Shown: positions 17,107-25,675 of the stretch, in pieces
Layout of the letters: each line of letters opens with the position of its first letter
Numbering within the stretch: position 1 is the first letter of the stretch
Source: Dokdonella fugitiva
Lineage (GTDB): Bacteria; Pseudomonadota; Gammaproteobacteria; Xanthomonadales; Rhodanobacteraceae
NCBI RefSeq assembly: GCF_004342425.1
Contig: NZ_SLWQ01000003.1
Span: 248,001-312,000, forward strand
Length of the DNA: 64,000 nt
Direction of reading: 5' to 3'
Notes under the pieces: generated by a model
What the model saw: only the letters and a program-made list of their open reading frames with translations
Databases searched by the model: none
Told to the model about the DNA's origin: nothing
Program-made: the position numbers and the translations under genes

Positions 17107-18656
17107 CGCATGACCTCCAGGCGGATCCAGTACATCGCCGCGTAGGTGAGCAGCACGCCGATGATGATGACGATGAGCACGGTGCCATGCAATGCGTTGC
17201 GGCGGCGGTCGCCCGGCGTCGGGTAGGCGGGAATCGTCGCCAGCACCGGCACGCCGGCCATGCGCTCGATCTGCGCCGCCGAGCGCACGCGCGGGTCGAA
17301 CCGCGCATAGCCGAAGAGCAGGCCGAGTGGAAGGAGGATGCCGAGCAGGAGCCCGGCGATCGCGAAATGCATGAGGCGCAGTCCGGACGGGCGCACCGGC
17401 ATCACCGCCGGTTCCTGGATGCGGAAGGTGAGGCCCTGCTGCTTGGCGTCGAGGTCCATCGACACGCGCGCGTTCTCGCGGCGCTTGAGCAGGTCCTGGT
17501 AGATGTCGCGGTTCACTTCATAGTCGCGCGTGAGTTCGGACAGCGCGTTCTCCGAATTGGCGATGCGCTTGCTGCGCTCGAGTTCGGCTTCGAGCATGCC
17601 TTCGGTCACGCTCAGGCGCGAGGCGATCGCCGAACCGTTGCGGCGCGCTTCGTTGAGCTTGCTGCGCAGTTCCTGGTAGAGCGGGTTGTACTGGATGCTG
17701 TCGTCGACCGACGACGGTCCCTTGTTCGTCCGGGGCGCGAGGGCGCGCTGCTGCTCGTCGCGCTTGAGCGCATCCTGGATGTCCTGGATCTGGTGGCGGA
17801 TGCGCACGACGTCAGGATAGTCGTCGGTGTAGGTGAGCAGCAGGCGGTCGAGCTGGTTCTGGAGTTCCGCGAGCTGCACGCGGTAGGTGCTCGCGCGCGT
17901 CTGCACCGCGGTGATCTCGGACTCGCCCGACACCTGCGAGACGAGCGCGCTCTCGCGCGAACGCTGTTCCATGAGCTCGAGCCGCGCCTGTTCGATCTGG
18001 CTGCGCAACTGGGCGATGCGGCTGTTGCTGTCGGCCTCGCCGCCGGGTCGCGCGTCGACGTTGGCCTCGCGGTACGTCTTGAGCTTGTCTTCGGCGTCGG
18101 TGAGCTTCTTGTGGTAGGCCTGGACCTGGCCGTCGATGAACTCGAACGCGTTGCGGCTCTCGCGCTCCTTCGCGGCGAGGCTTTCCTGGATGAAGAGTTC
18201 GGCGAGGCGCTGGGTGACGTGGAACGAGCGCTCCGGGAGGCTGTCGGCGTAGGTGATCTGGATCAGGTTGTCGCGCGGACTGGTGATCTTCGTGCGGTCG
18301 GTGATCGCCTCGATCATGCGGTCCTGCTCGATCGCCGAAGGATGCCTGTCGAGCCAGCCACCCGCGGCGAGGATCTCGGTCATCACCTTGCGGCTGAAGA
18401 TCACCTCGCGCGCGATCGCGGCGCGGTCGGCGACGCCGGTCGCGACCGCGCGGCCTTCCATGAGGCCGGTGACGATGTTGCTTTCCTGCACGAGGATCGT
18501 CGTCGACGATTCGTACTTGCGCGGCAACGACACGCCGATGACCAGCGCGGCGATCGCGATGACCGCGAACATCGTGCCGAGCGTGAGCTTGCGCCGGCGC
18601 GCCTCGGTCAGCAGCACCGGCACCAGTTCGCCCATCGGCACCATCGCATTCGCCAT
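17103..18656 (-). CDS. Wzz-like polysaccharide chain-length determinant
   Basis: A 517-residue inner-membrane protein. One transmembrane helix lies at about residues 24-44 and another near residues 430-450, with a third hydrophobic helix near the C-terminus (about 490-510). The long periplasmic part is rich in Glu, Gln, Arg and Leu and predicted to form coiled coils (about residues 150-400). The proline-rich stretch EPAVMPVRPSG before the second helix is typical of Wzz/PCP proteins. It resembles the exosortase-A-associated chain-length family. It should control polymer length with the Wzy-like enzyme and couple to the kinase-like gene that overlaps it by 4 nt. GGAG stands 7 nt before the ATG. 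Confidence 0.88.
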   Translation of the reverse strand: MANAMVPMGELVPVLLTEARRRKLTLGTMFAVIAIAALVIGVSLPRKYESSTTILVQESNIVTGLMEGRAVATGVADRAAIAREVIFSRKVMTEILAAGGWLDRHPSAIEQDRMIEAITDRTKITSPRDNLIQITYADSLPERSFHVTQRLAELFIQESLAAKERESRNAFEFIDGQVQAYHKKLTDAEDKLKTYREANVDARPGGEADSNSRIAQLRSQIEQARLELMEQRSRESALVSQVSGESEITAVQTRASTYRVQLAELQNQLDRLLLTYTDDYPDVVRIRHQIQDIQDALKRDEQQRALAPRTNKGPSSVDDSIQYNPLYQELRSKLNEARRNGSAIASRLSVTEGMLEAELERSKRIANSENALSELTRDYEVNRDIYQDLLKRRENARVSMDLDAKQQGLTFRIQEPAVMPVRPSGLRLMHFAIAGLLLGILLPLGLLFGYARFDPRVRSAAQIERMAGVPVLATIPAYPTPGDRRRNALHGTVLIVIIIGVLLTYAAMYWIRLEVMR

Positions 18657-18673
18657 TTCGCCGCTCCGCCCGG

Positions 18674-19297
18674 TCAGAACACGCGTTCGGGCACGGTGAT
18701 CACGTCGCCCGGCTGGGCCGGGTAGTTCGTCGACAGGTCACCCTTCTTGAGGATCTGGTCGAGGCGCACAGCGTAGGCGCGCGTGCTTTCGCCTTCCTTG
18801 CGGTACAGCTCGGTGCGGTCGCCCGCCGCGAATTCGGTGGTGCCGCCGGCGGCGAGCACCGCGTCGAGCACGGTCATGCCCTGCCGGTACGGCACCGAGA
18901 CCGGGTTGCGCACGGCGCCGGTCACGCGCACGCGCGAGAGGTACTCGTGGCTGCGCAGTTCGGTCAGGATCACCGCGACCTGCGGATCGCGGATGTAGGT
19001 CTTGAGCTTGCCGGCGATCTCGGCCGAGACCTCCTCGGGCGTCTTGCCGCCGGCCATGACGTCGCCGACGAGCGGGATCGAGATCATGCCGTCCGGGCGC
19101 ACGGGCACCTTCGCGCTGAGGTCGGGGTTGTGCCAGACCGACACCTCGACGATGTCGTCGACGCCGATCCGGTAGACGCTGACCGCTTGCGCTTCGGGAT
19201 TGATCTGCGGCGTTCCGGTGCTTACCCCGGGTCCCGCGGCACAGCCTTGAAAAATCAACACGATAGTGATCAGGACCAGCCGGACGAATGGCGACAT
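18674..19297 (-). CDS. Polysaccharide export outer-membrane lipoprotein (Wza/EpsE-like)
   Basis: A 207-residue lipoprotein with lipobox L-I-F-Q-G-C, so Cys19 would be lipidated. A polysaccharide export domain follows (YRIGVDDIVEVSVW, then PDGMISIPLVGDV), and then SLBB-like repeats (RVRVTGAVRNPVSVPYR and the QPGDVITVPE end). It is shorter than Wza of E. coli (379 residues), like the EpsE-type proteins of exosortase-associated loci. It forms the periplasmic/outer-membrane conduit for the polymer. A strong GGGAGGGAG site precedes the ATG. A perfect CRP-type palindrome lies 24-39 nt upstream of the start. Confidence 0.88.
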   Translation of the reverse strand: MSPFVRLVLITIVLIFQGCAAGPGVSTGTPQINPEAQAVSVYRIGVDDIVEVSVWHNPDLSAKVPVRPDGMISIPLVGDVMAGGKTPEEVSAEIAGKLKTYIRDPQVAVILTELRSHEYLSRVRVTGAVRNPVSVPYRQGMTVLDAVLAAGGTTEFAAGDRTELYRKEGESTRAYAVRLDQILKKGDLSTNYPAQPGDVITVPERVF

Positions 19298-19320
19298 GGC
19301 GCGCTCCCTCCCTATGGAAA

Positions 19321-19336
19321 TGTGAACCCTATCACA
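19321..19336. promoter_or_regulatory. Perfect CRP/Clp-type palindrome before the EPS export genes
   Basis: TGTGA-ACCCTA-TCACA matches the CRP consensus TGTGA-N6-TCACA at every conserved position, with A/T-rich flanks (AAA on the left, CTTT on the right). It is centred about 31 nt upstream of the export lipoprotein start, with the ribosome binding site in between. This position fits a repressor site overlapping the promoter better than a class I or II activator site. In Xanthomonads the CRP homologue Clp recognises this sequence and controls EPS genes; whether it acts here is inferred. Confidence 0.6.
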
Positions 19337-19490
19337 CTTTCATGACGACCCAGGACGGTATCGGCGACGCGCGGCGCCCTTCATCGCCGGGGTCCTGGAC
19401 AGGATAGTCCACCTGCGTGGCGCCGGTATCCCCGGACCACGGCAACCTGCCGGTCGGCCGTCGCGGTGCCCCGTGGCGCGCCCCGCCGCT

Positions 19491-20498
19491 TCAGACCGCG
19501 TAGTACGCGCGGTACCAGTCGACGAAGCGGCCAATGCCCACTTCGACCGGCGTCGACGGGGCGTAGCCGGTGTCGCGCGAGAGTTCGGCGACGTCGGCGA
19601 ACGTGTCCGGCACGTCGCCCGGCTGCAGCGGCAGCAGGATCTTCTCGGCGCGACGGCCGAGCTTCTGCTCGAGCACCTCGATGTAGTGCGCCAGCTCGAC
19701 CGGCCGGTTGTTGCCGATGTTGTAAACGCGGTACGGCGCCGCCGAGGAGCCCGGATTGGGGTGCATCGGATCGAACGCGGGGTCGCCCGCGGGCACGCGG
19801 TCGAGCGTGCGGATCACGCCCTCGACGATGTCGTCGATGTAGGTGAAGTCGCGCGTGTGCTTGCCATGGTTGAACACCTCGATCGGCTCGCCGGCGAGGA
19901 TCTTGCGCGTGAACAGGAACAGCGCCATGTCCGGCCGCCCCCAGGGCCCGTACACGGTGAAGAAGCGCAGGCCCGTGGTCGGCAGCTGGTACAGGTGGCT
20001 GTAGGTGTGCGCCATCAGCTCGTTCGCCTTCTTCGTCGCGGCGTAGAGGCTGACCGGGTGGTCGACGGCGTCCTGCACCGAGAACGGCAGCTTGCGGTTC
20101 GCGCCATAGACCGAACTCGACGACGCGTAGACGAGGTGTTCGACGCCGCCGTGGCGGCAGGCTTCGAGCACGTTGATGAAGCCGACGAGGTTGGCCTCGA
20201 CGTAGGCGTAGGGATTGGTCAGCGAGTACCGCACGCCCGCCTGTGCGGCGAGGTTGACGACGCGCTGCGGACGGAATTCGGCGAACGCGCGTTCGAGTGC
20301 CGGCCGGTCCTCGAGCGCGCCGCGCACGAAACGGAAGTTCGCGTGCGGCGCCAGCCGCGCGAGCCGCGCTTCCTTCAAGGTCGGGTCGTAGTAGTCGTTG
20401 AGGTTGTCGTAGCCGAGCACGTCGTTGCCACGCTCGAGCAGGCGATGGCTCAGGGTGGATCCGATGAAGCCGGCGGCGCCGGTGACGAGGATGCGCAT
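19491..20498 (-). CDS. UDP-glucuronate 4-epimerase-like NAD-dependent epimerase
   Basis: The 335-residue protein is an extended short-chain dehydrogenase. It has the nucleotide-binding TGAAGFIG (6-13), the active-site Ser region ASSSSVYG and the catalytic YAATK (Y-x3-K). The conserved features [10 protein letters not shown] and [16 protein letters not shown] are typical of UDP-glucuronate/galacturonate epimerases (CapI/LpsL type). It interconverts uronic acid sugar nucleotides for EPS synthesis. The chosen ATG has GGAGAA 5 nt upstream and opens directly into the Rossmann fold. It lies 84 bp downstream of the sugar dehydrogenase gene, its likely metabolic partner, and 193 bp upstream of the export genes. 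Confidence 0.87.
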   Translation of the reverse strand: MRILVTGAAGFIGSTLSHRLLERGNDVLGYDNLNDYYDPTLKEARLARLAPHANFRFVRGALEDRPALERAFAEFRPQRVVNLAAQAGVRYSLTNPYAYVEANLVGFINVLEACRHGGVEHLVYASSSSVYGANRKLPFSVQDAVDHPVSLYAATKKANELMAHTYSHLYQLPTTGLRFFTVYGPWGRPDMALFLFTRKILAGEPIEVFNHGKHTRDFTYIDDIVEGVIRTLDRVPAGDPAFDPMHPNPGSSAAPYRVYNIGNNRPVELAHYIEVLEQKLGRRAEKILLPLQPGDVPDTFADVAELSRDTGYAPSTPVEVGIGRFVDWYRAYYAV

Positions 20499-20582
20499 GT
20501 GTCTTCTCCATGGGCCGGCCGCGCTTCGCGTCCGGCGGTCGTGTCGTCGCGTTGCGGCGGCACGCGCCAAGCGCGTGCCGCC

Positions 20583-21875
20583 CTACAGCCGGTCGTCGAC
20601 GAGCTCGCGCGGCAACGCCTGCTTGACGTCGAACAGCACGCAGCCGGGCTTGCCGAGCGCGCGGATGCGCTCGGCGCCGAGTTCGAGGAACTGGCGGTGC
20701 GCGACCGCGAGGATGACCGCGTCGTACTTGCCCGGCGCGAGTTCGGGCACGAGCTCGAGGCCGTATTCATGGCGTGCTTCGGCGGCGTCGACCCAGGGGT
20801 CGTACACGTCGACGTCGGCGTGGTAGCTCCTGAACTCGCCGACGACGTCGGTCACGCGCGTGTTGCGCAGGTCCGGGCAGTTCTCCTTGAAGGCGAGGCC
20901 GAGCACGAGGATGTTCGCGCCCGCGGCGTGGATGCGCCGCTGCGTCATGAGCTTGATCACGCGCTGCGCGACGTGCTGGCCCATGCCGTCGTTGATGCGC
21001 CGGCCGGAGAGGATCACTTCCGGGTGATAGCCGATCTGCTGCGCCTTGTGCGTGAGGTAGTACGGGTCGACGCCGATGCAGTGGCCGCCGACGAGGCCGG
21101 GGCGGAACGGCAGGAAGTTCCACTTGGTGCCTGCCGCGGCGAGCACTTCGGCGGTGTCGATGCCGAGCCGGTGGAAGATCAGCGCGAGTTCGTTGATGAG
21201 CGCGATGTTGAGGTCGCGCTGCGTGTTCTCGATCACCTTCGCCGCTTCGGCGACGCGGATGCTCGATGCCTTGTGCGTGCCGGCCGTGACGACGCGGCGG
21301 TACAGCGCGTCGACGAAGTCCGCGGCGGCGGGCGTCGAACCCGAGGTCACCTTGAGGATCGTCTCGAGGCGATGTTCCTTGTCGCCGGGATTGATGCGCT
21401 CCGGGCTGTAGCCCGCGTAGAAGTCGACGTTGAAGCGCAGCCCCGACTCGCGCTCGATGATCGGCACGCACACTTCCTCGGTCGCGCCCGGGTACACGGT
21501 CGACTCGAACACCACCACCGCGCCGCGCCCGATCGCCTTGCCGACCGTGCGGCTCGCCGAGACGAGCGGCGTGAGGTCGGGGCGCTTGGCGTCGTCGATC
21601 GGCGTCGGCACGGTGACGATGAAGACGTTGCACGCCTGGAGGTCGTCCGCGTCGGCGCTGAAGCGCAGCTGCGGCGTCGCCGCGAGTTCCTCGCTGGACA
21701 CCTCGAGCGTGTGGTCGCGGTGCTCGCGCAGCTCGGCGATGCGCGCCCGGTTGATGTCGAAGCCGAGCGTCGGCAGGTGGCGGCCGAAGCCGACCGCGAG
21801 CGGCAGGCCGACGTAACCGAGGCCGATGACGGCGACGCGGGTATCGTCGGGACGGGGCAGAGCGGCAGCGTCCAT
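20583..21875 (-). CDS. UDP-N-acetylhexosamine/UDP-glucose 6-dehydrogenase family (TviB/WbpO-like)
   Basis: A 430-residue nucleotide-sugar dehydrogenase. NAD binding is at [10 protein letters not shown] (about 16-25), the catalytic Lys lies in AEAAKVIEN (Lys213), and the nucleophile Cys266 lies in [13 protein letters not shown]-terminal features are [15 protein letters not shown] and the YDPW segment. It oxidises C6 of a UDP-sugar to a carboxylate in two NAD-dependent steps. The sequence type (TviB/WbpO) suggests UDP-GlcNAc or UDP-GalNAc rather than UDP-glucose, but that is a family-level inference. It is the first gene of the EPS locus; GGAG stands 6 nt before the ATG, and a -10 like element lies about 105 nt upstream. 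Confidence 0.88.
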   Translation of the reverse strand: MDAAALPRPDDTRVAVIGLGYVGLPLAVGFGRHLPTLGFDINRARIAELREHRDHTLEVSSEELAATPQLRFSADADDLQACNVFIVTVPTPIDDAKRPDLTPLVSASRTVGKAIGRGAVVVFESTVYPGATEEVCVPIIERESGLRFNVDFYAGYSPERINPGDKEHRLETILKVTSGSTPAAADFVDALYRRVVTAGTHKASSIRVAEAAKVIENTQRDLNIALINELALIFHRLGIDTAEVLAAAGTKWNFLPFRPGLVGGHCIGVDPYYLTHKAQQIGYHPEVILSGRRINDGMGQHVAQRVIKLMTQRRIHAAGANILVLGLAFKENCPDLRNTRVTDVVGEFRSYHADVDVYDPWVDAAEARHEYGLELVPELAPGKYDAVILAVAHRQFLELGAERIRALGKPGCVLFDVKQALPRELVDDRL

Positions 21876-21979
21876 TCGGGGCTCCGGCAGGCTGAAGGGG
21901 AAGCGCCCGCAGGCACGATCCACAGGATCGCTGCAGCGAGAAAAGGAGCACGGTCCGTTTCCCGGCTTCCTGCTAGGCG

Positions 21980-21997
21980 GCGCGCAAGTCTAGCAAG
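21980..21997 (-). promoter_or_regulatory. Putative promoter of the EPS locus (-10 TAGACT)
   Basis: On the minus strand the 18-mer CTTGCTAGACTTGCGCGC contains TAGACT (21992 to 21987), a good -10 box for this group. The identical 18-mer stands in front of queD (39325-39342). No clear -35 was seen. It predicts a leader of about 105 nt before the dehydrogenase gene, with a small GATCC-ACA-GGATC hairpin in it. Confidence 0.5.
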
Positions 21998-22085
21998 AGC
22001 GATCCGCGACGGGGATTGCCTTTCGGCAGGGGCGGGCGGCGCGGAGGGCCGGCTAAGCTCGGCGCTCCGCCCATCGGAGTCCATC

Positions 22086-24074
22086 ATGTCGCGCATTCTC
22101 GCCGCCGCCTTGTTCGCCGCCTGCATCGCGCCCGCATTCGCCGCCGCCCGCACCGACACGATCCTGATCCAGGGCATCGCCGCCGGCACGCAGACCGTCG
22201 ATGCGGCTGTCGGCAGCCGCGTGCATGCCGAGTATTCGTACAACGATCGCGGCCGCGGCGACCATGTCGTCGCCGACTGGACCCTCGACGATGCGGGCCG
22301 GCCGGTCACCTACGAGGGACGCGGCAACGACTACATGAAGGCACCGGTCGAGGAGCACTTCGCGATCGTCGACGGCAAGGCGAGCTGGCGCAACCGCACC
22401 GAGCACGGCAGCGCGCCCGCCGCAGGCGCGTTCTACATGCCGGCCAATCCGCCGCCGGAGTTCCTCGGCGTGCTCGCGCGCGCGCTGCTCAAGGCGCCCG
22501 GCCATCGGCTCGCCCTGCTGCCGACCGGCGAAGCGACGCTCGAAGCGCACGGCATCGTCCGCGCCGGCGGGCGCGAGCTGCGCCAGTACCGCGTCGCCGG
22601 CCTCGACTTCACGCCGCAACCGATCTGGCTCGAGGGCGACGGCGCGACCGGGGCGATCGTCTCGGGCTGGTTCTCGATCGTGCCGGAGGCGCTGGCGAAG
22701 AGTCTCGAGCCGCTGCAGGCGGCGCAGGACGAGACCGACAACGCGCGCTCGGCGCGCCTCGCGCGCGAACTCGCGCGTACGCCCAAGGGTGGCCTGCTGA
22801 TACGCGACGCGCGCGTGTTCGATCCGCGCGACCTCGGCGTGAGCGAGCACACGAGCGTGCTCGTGCGCGGCGAACGCATCGTGCGCATTGCGCCCGATGC
22901 GGCCCTGCAGGATGCGGGTGATGCCGAGGTGCTCGATGCGCACGGGCGCTTCCTCATGCCGGGCCTGTGGGACAACCACCAGCATTTCAGCGAGTTCGAC
23001 GGCCTGCTCGACATCGCCAACGGCGTCACCAGCGCGCGCGACATGGCCAACGACACCGACGGCTTCCTCGCGCGCGTCGCGCGCTTCGACGACGGCAGCG
23101 AGATCGGCCCGCGCGTGCTGAAGGCAGGCATCATCGACGGCACCGGCGAACTGGCCGGGCCGACGAAGATGCGCGTCGACACCGCTGCCGAGGCGACCAA
23201 GGCCGTCGACTGGTACGCCGACCACGGCTACGCGCAGATCAAGATCTACTCGTCGATCAAGCCGGAGCTGATGCCGGTGCTCGCCGCGCGCGCGCACGAG
23301 CGCGGTCTGCGCGTGAGCGGGCACGTGCCGGCGTTCATGTCGGCACGGCAGTTCGTCGAGGGCGGCGCCGACGAGCTCCAGCACCTCAACTTCGTGATGC
23401 TCAATTTCCTCTATCCGGGCGTGAAGGAAACGCGCAACCGCGACCGCTTCATCAAGGTCGCCGAACATGCGCGCGAGTTCACGCCCGACCGGCCGGAGGT
23501 GCGCGAGTTCATCGCATTCCTGAAGGCGCACCACACGGTGCTCGATCCGACCATGACGATCTTCGAGAACCTGTTCAGCGCCGACCCCGAGGCGATCATG
23601 CCCGGCCTCGAAGCCGTCGCACCGCGACTGCCGCCGCAGGTGCGACGCAGCCTATACGGCAACGCGCTGCCGGTGCCCGAGGGACAGGAGGACGCGTACC
23701 GCGCGGCGTTCCCGGCCATGCTCGCCCTGCTCAAGGCGCTGCACGACGCCGGCGTCACGATCATCCCCGGTACCGACGCGCTCGCCGGCTACCAGCTGCA
23801 CCACGAGCTCGAGCTCTATGCGAAGGCAGGCATCGCCCCGGCCGAGGTGCTGCGCATCGCGACGCTGGTGCCCGCCGAGGTCATGGGCGTTGCGCGCGAC
23901 CGCGGCGTGATCGCTCCGGGCAAGTACGCCGACATGGTGCTCGTCGACGGCGATCCGACGCGCGACATCGCCGACATCCGCAAGGTCGCGACCGTGATCA
24001 AGGGCGGCAAGCTGTACGATCCCATGGCGATCGAGCGCGCGGTCGGCATCGCGCCGCGACCGGGCGCGCGCTGA
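22086..24074 (+). CDS. Exported two-domain amidohydrolase
   Basis: A 662-residue protein with a signal peptide (about residues 1-20, ending F-A-A-A). The N-terminal domain of about 220 residues is of unknown type. It is followed by a metal-dependent amidohydrolase (TIM barrel). Visible metal-site motifs are DNHQHF (about 295-300, D-x-H-x-H), QIKIYSS (carboxylated-Lys position), SGHVPAF, DELQHLNF and IPGTDAL; the C-terminal small domain ends GKYADMVLVDGDP. The family includes imidazolonepropionase-like and prolidase-like enzymes, but the substrate is unknown. GGAG lies 5-6 nt before the ATG. The gene is divergent from the EPS locus (210-bp shared region) and ends 13 nt from the convergent glmU stop. 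Confidence 0.85.
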   Translation: MSRILAAALFAACIAPAFAAARTDTILIQGIAAGTQTVDAAVGSRVHAEYSYNDRGRGDHVVADWTLDDAGRPVTYEGRGNDYMKAPVEEHFAIVDGKASWRNRTEHGSAPAAGAFYMPANPPPEFLGVLARALLKAPGHRLALLPTGEATLEAHGIVRAGGRELRQYRVAGLDFTPQPIWLEGDGATGAIVSGWFSIVPEALAKSLEPLQAAQDETDNARSARLARELARTPKGGLLIRDARVFDPRDLGVSEHTSVLVRGERIVRIAPDAALQDAGDAEVLDAHGRFLMPGLWDNHQHFSEFDGLLDIANGVTSARDMANDTDGFLARVARFDDGSEIGPRVLKAGIIDGTGELAGPTKMRVDTAAEATKAVDWYADHGYAQIKIYSSIKPELMPVLAARAHERGLRVSGHVPAFMSARQFVEGGADELQHLNFVMLNFLYPGVKETRNRDRFIKVAEHAREFTPDRPEVREFIAFLKAHHTVLDPTMTIFENLFSADPEAIMPGLEAVAPRLPPQVRRSLYGNALPVPEGQEDAYRAAFPAMLALLKALHDAGVTIIPGTDALAGYQLHHELELYAKAGIAPAEVLRIATLVPAEVMGVARDRGVIAPGKYADMVLVDGDPTRDIADIRKVATVIKGGKLYDPMAIERAVGIAPRPGAR

Positions 24075-24087
24075 CGCGGCGCGCGCC

Positions 24088-25455
24088 TCAGCCCTTCTTC
24101 GGCCGCCGCCAGCCCGGTACCGTGGTCTGGCGCGCGCGGGCGACCGTGAGCTCGCCCGCGGGCGCTTCCTTGCCGATCACCGAGCCGGCACCGATCGTCG
24201 CGTCCTTGCCGACGCGCACCGGCGCGACGAGCGCGGTGTTCGAGCCGATGAAGGCGCCGTCCTCGATCGTCGTCGCGTGCTTGTTCACGCCGTCGTAGTT
24301 GCAGGTGATCGTGCCGGCGCCGATGTTGACGTCGCGGCCGACCTCGGCGTCGCCGACGTAGGCGAGGTGGTTCGCCTTCGAGTGTTCGCCGAAGCGCGAC
24401 TTCTTCGTCTCGACGAAGTTGCCGATGCGCGCGTGCGCGGCGAGTTCGGTGCCGGGGCGCAGGCGCGCGAACGGGCCGATGTCGCACGGGCCGTGGGTGA
24501 CCACGCCGTCGAGGTTGCAGTGCGAATGCACGATCGTGCCGGCGGCGAGGGTCGAGTTGCGCACGCGGCAGAACGGCCCGATGCGCACTTCGTCGCCGAG
24601 TTCGACCAGGCCCTCGAGGATCACGTCGACGTCGATCTCGACGTCGCGGCCGACGCGTACGTCGCCGCGCACGTCGAAGCGCACCGGGTCGGCGAAGCGC
24701 ACGCCCGCGGCGGCGAGCTGGGTCGCGCGCAGGCGCTGGTGCATGCGCTCGAGGCCGGCGAGTTGCCATGGATCGTTGGCGCCGAACACTTCCTGCGGAT
24801 TGATGCACGGCACCGCCTCGGCCGGCTCGCCTTCGTCGTTCGCCTGCTCGAACACGTCGGTGAGGTAGTACTCGCGCTGCGCGTTGGCATCGGTGAGGTT
24901 GTTGATCCACACGCGCAGGCGGCGCGCATCGGCTGCAAGGATGCCGCTGTTGACCCAGGTGATCGCGCGCTGTTCGAGCGTCGCGTCCTTCTCCTCGACG
25001 ATCGCGCGGATGCGGCCGATGCCGTCGCGCACGACGCGGCCGTAGCCGTAGGGATTCTCGAGCTGCGTGACGAGCGCGGCAAGCGGCACTTCGACCGCGA
25101 GCAGCTTGCGCAGGGTGTCGGTGCGGATCAGCGGCACGTCGCCGTACAGCACGAGCACGCGTGCGTCTTCCGGCACGTCGGGCATGGCCAGCTTGACCGC
25201 GTGGCCGGTGCCGCGCTGTTCGGGTTGGTGCACCCAGGCGAGGTCGCCGAGGTCGGTGACGGCCGCCTTGACCTGCTCGCCGAGATGGCCGTAGACGAGG
25301 TGGATGCGCGCCGGCTGCAGCGCGCGTGCCGCGTCGAGCACGTGGGCGAGCATCGGTCGGCCGGCGAGCGGCATCAGCACCTTCGGCTTGGCCGACTTCA
25401 TCCGCTTGCCCTCGCCGGCGGCGAGGACGATCACATGCAGGGGTGTGCTCGTCAC
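24088..25455 (-). CDS. glmU: Bifunctional UDP-GlcNAc pyrophosphorylase / GlcN-1-P acetyltransferase GlmU
   Basis: The 455-residue protein matches E. coli GlmU in length (456). The N-terminal uridylyltransferase domain has [12 protein letters not shown] (about 8-19). The C-terminal left-handed beta-helix carries the hexapeptide repeats, with the acetyltransferase-site sequence [24 protein letters not shown] region and [10 protein letters not shown]. It makes UDP-GlcNAc for peptidoglycan, LPS and EPS. The start is GTG, chosen because AGAGGA lies 6 nt upstream and the protein then begins like other GlmU; the ATGs further upstream lack such a site. In many gammaproteobacteria glmU follows atpC directly, but here about 5 kb intervenes. 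Confidence 0.95.
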   Translation of the reverse strand: MTSTPLHVIVLAAGEGKRMKSAKPKVLMPLAGRPMLAHVLDAARALQPARIHLVYGHLGEQVKAAVTDLGDLAWVHQPEQRGTGHAVKLAMPDVPEDARVLVLYGDVPLIRTDTLRKLLAVEVPLAALVTQLENPYGYGRVVRDGIGRIRAIVEEKDATLEQRAITWVNSGILAADARRLRVWINNLTDANAQREYYLTDVFEQANDEGEPAEAVPCINPQEVFGANDPWQLAGLERMHQRLRATQLAAAGVRFADPVRFDVRGDVRVGRDVEIDVDVILEGLVELGDEVRIGPFCRVRNSTLAAGTIVHSHCNLDGVVTHGPCDIGPFARLRPGTELAAHARIGNFVETKKSRFGEHSKANHLAYVGDAEVGRDVNIGAGTITCNYDGVNKHATTIEDGAFIGSNTALVAPVRVGKDATIGAGSVIGKEAPAGELTVARARQTTVPGWRRPKKG

Positions 25456-25599
25456 GGAACATCCTCTCGACAGGATGCCGGACGCCATGGCGCGCCCGGC
25501 TCGCAAGGTCGCGGCCGCGCCGCGCCACCCGTCCCCCCCGGCCCCGATGCCGCAGGCGGGCCCGTGAGGGCGGCATGACCACCCCGCGGGGACCCGTCG

Positions 25600-25621
25600 G
25601 TGAGACGTGGCTCACATTCTA
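25600..25621 (-). promoter_or_regulatory. Putative glmU promoter with palindrome at the transcript start
   Basis: On the minus strand TAGAAT (25621 to 25616) is a good -10 box. It is followed directly by the palindrome GTGAG-CCACGT-CTCAC (25615 to 25600), which covers the expected transcription start. The palindrome could be an operator or a 5' hairpin. The predicted leader is about 150 nt before the glmU GTG. No -35 box was recognised. Confidence 0.45.
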
Positions 25622-25675
25622 GAGGCGGATCGGGGTTGCCGTCGCGCCGACCGTCGGCGCCGTCCGCCCGCCGGC

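Noticed and set aside
19473..22085. Very long open frame on the plus strand opposite the epimerase and dehydrogenase genes
   Set aside because: It is the antisense shadow of two well-supported genes in very GC-rich DNA, where stop codons are rare; the peptide is Arg/Val/Glu-biased without any recognisable domain.
22053..23534. Long minus-strand frame opposite the amidohydrolase
   Set aside because: The amidohydrolase on the other strand has clear domain motifs and a signal peptide; the antisense product has no domain and is Arg/Ala/Val-biased.
25600..25615. GTGAG-N6-CTCAC considered as a CRP/Clp site before glmU
   Set aside because: The half-sites GTGA and TCAC are 8 nt apart instead of 6, and the flanks do not match, so it is not a CRP-type site.
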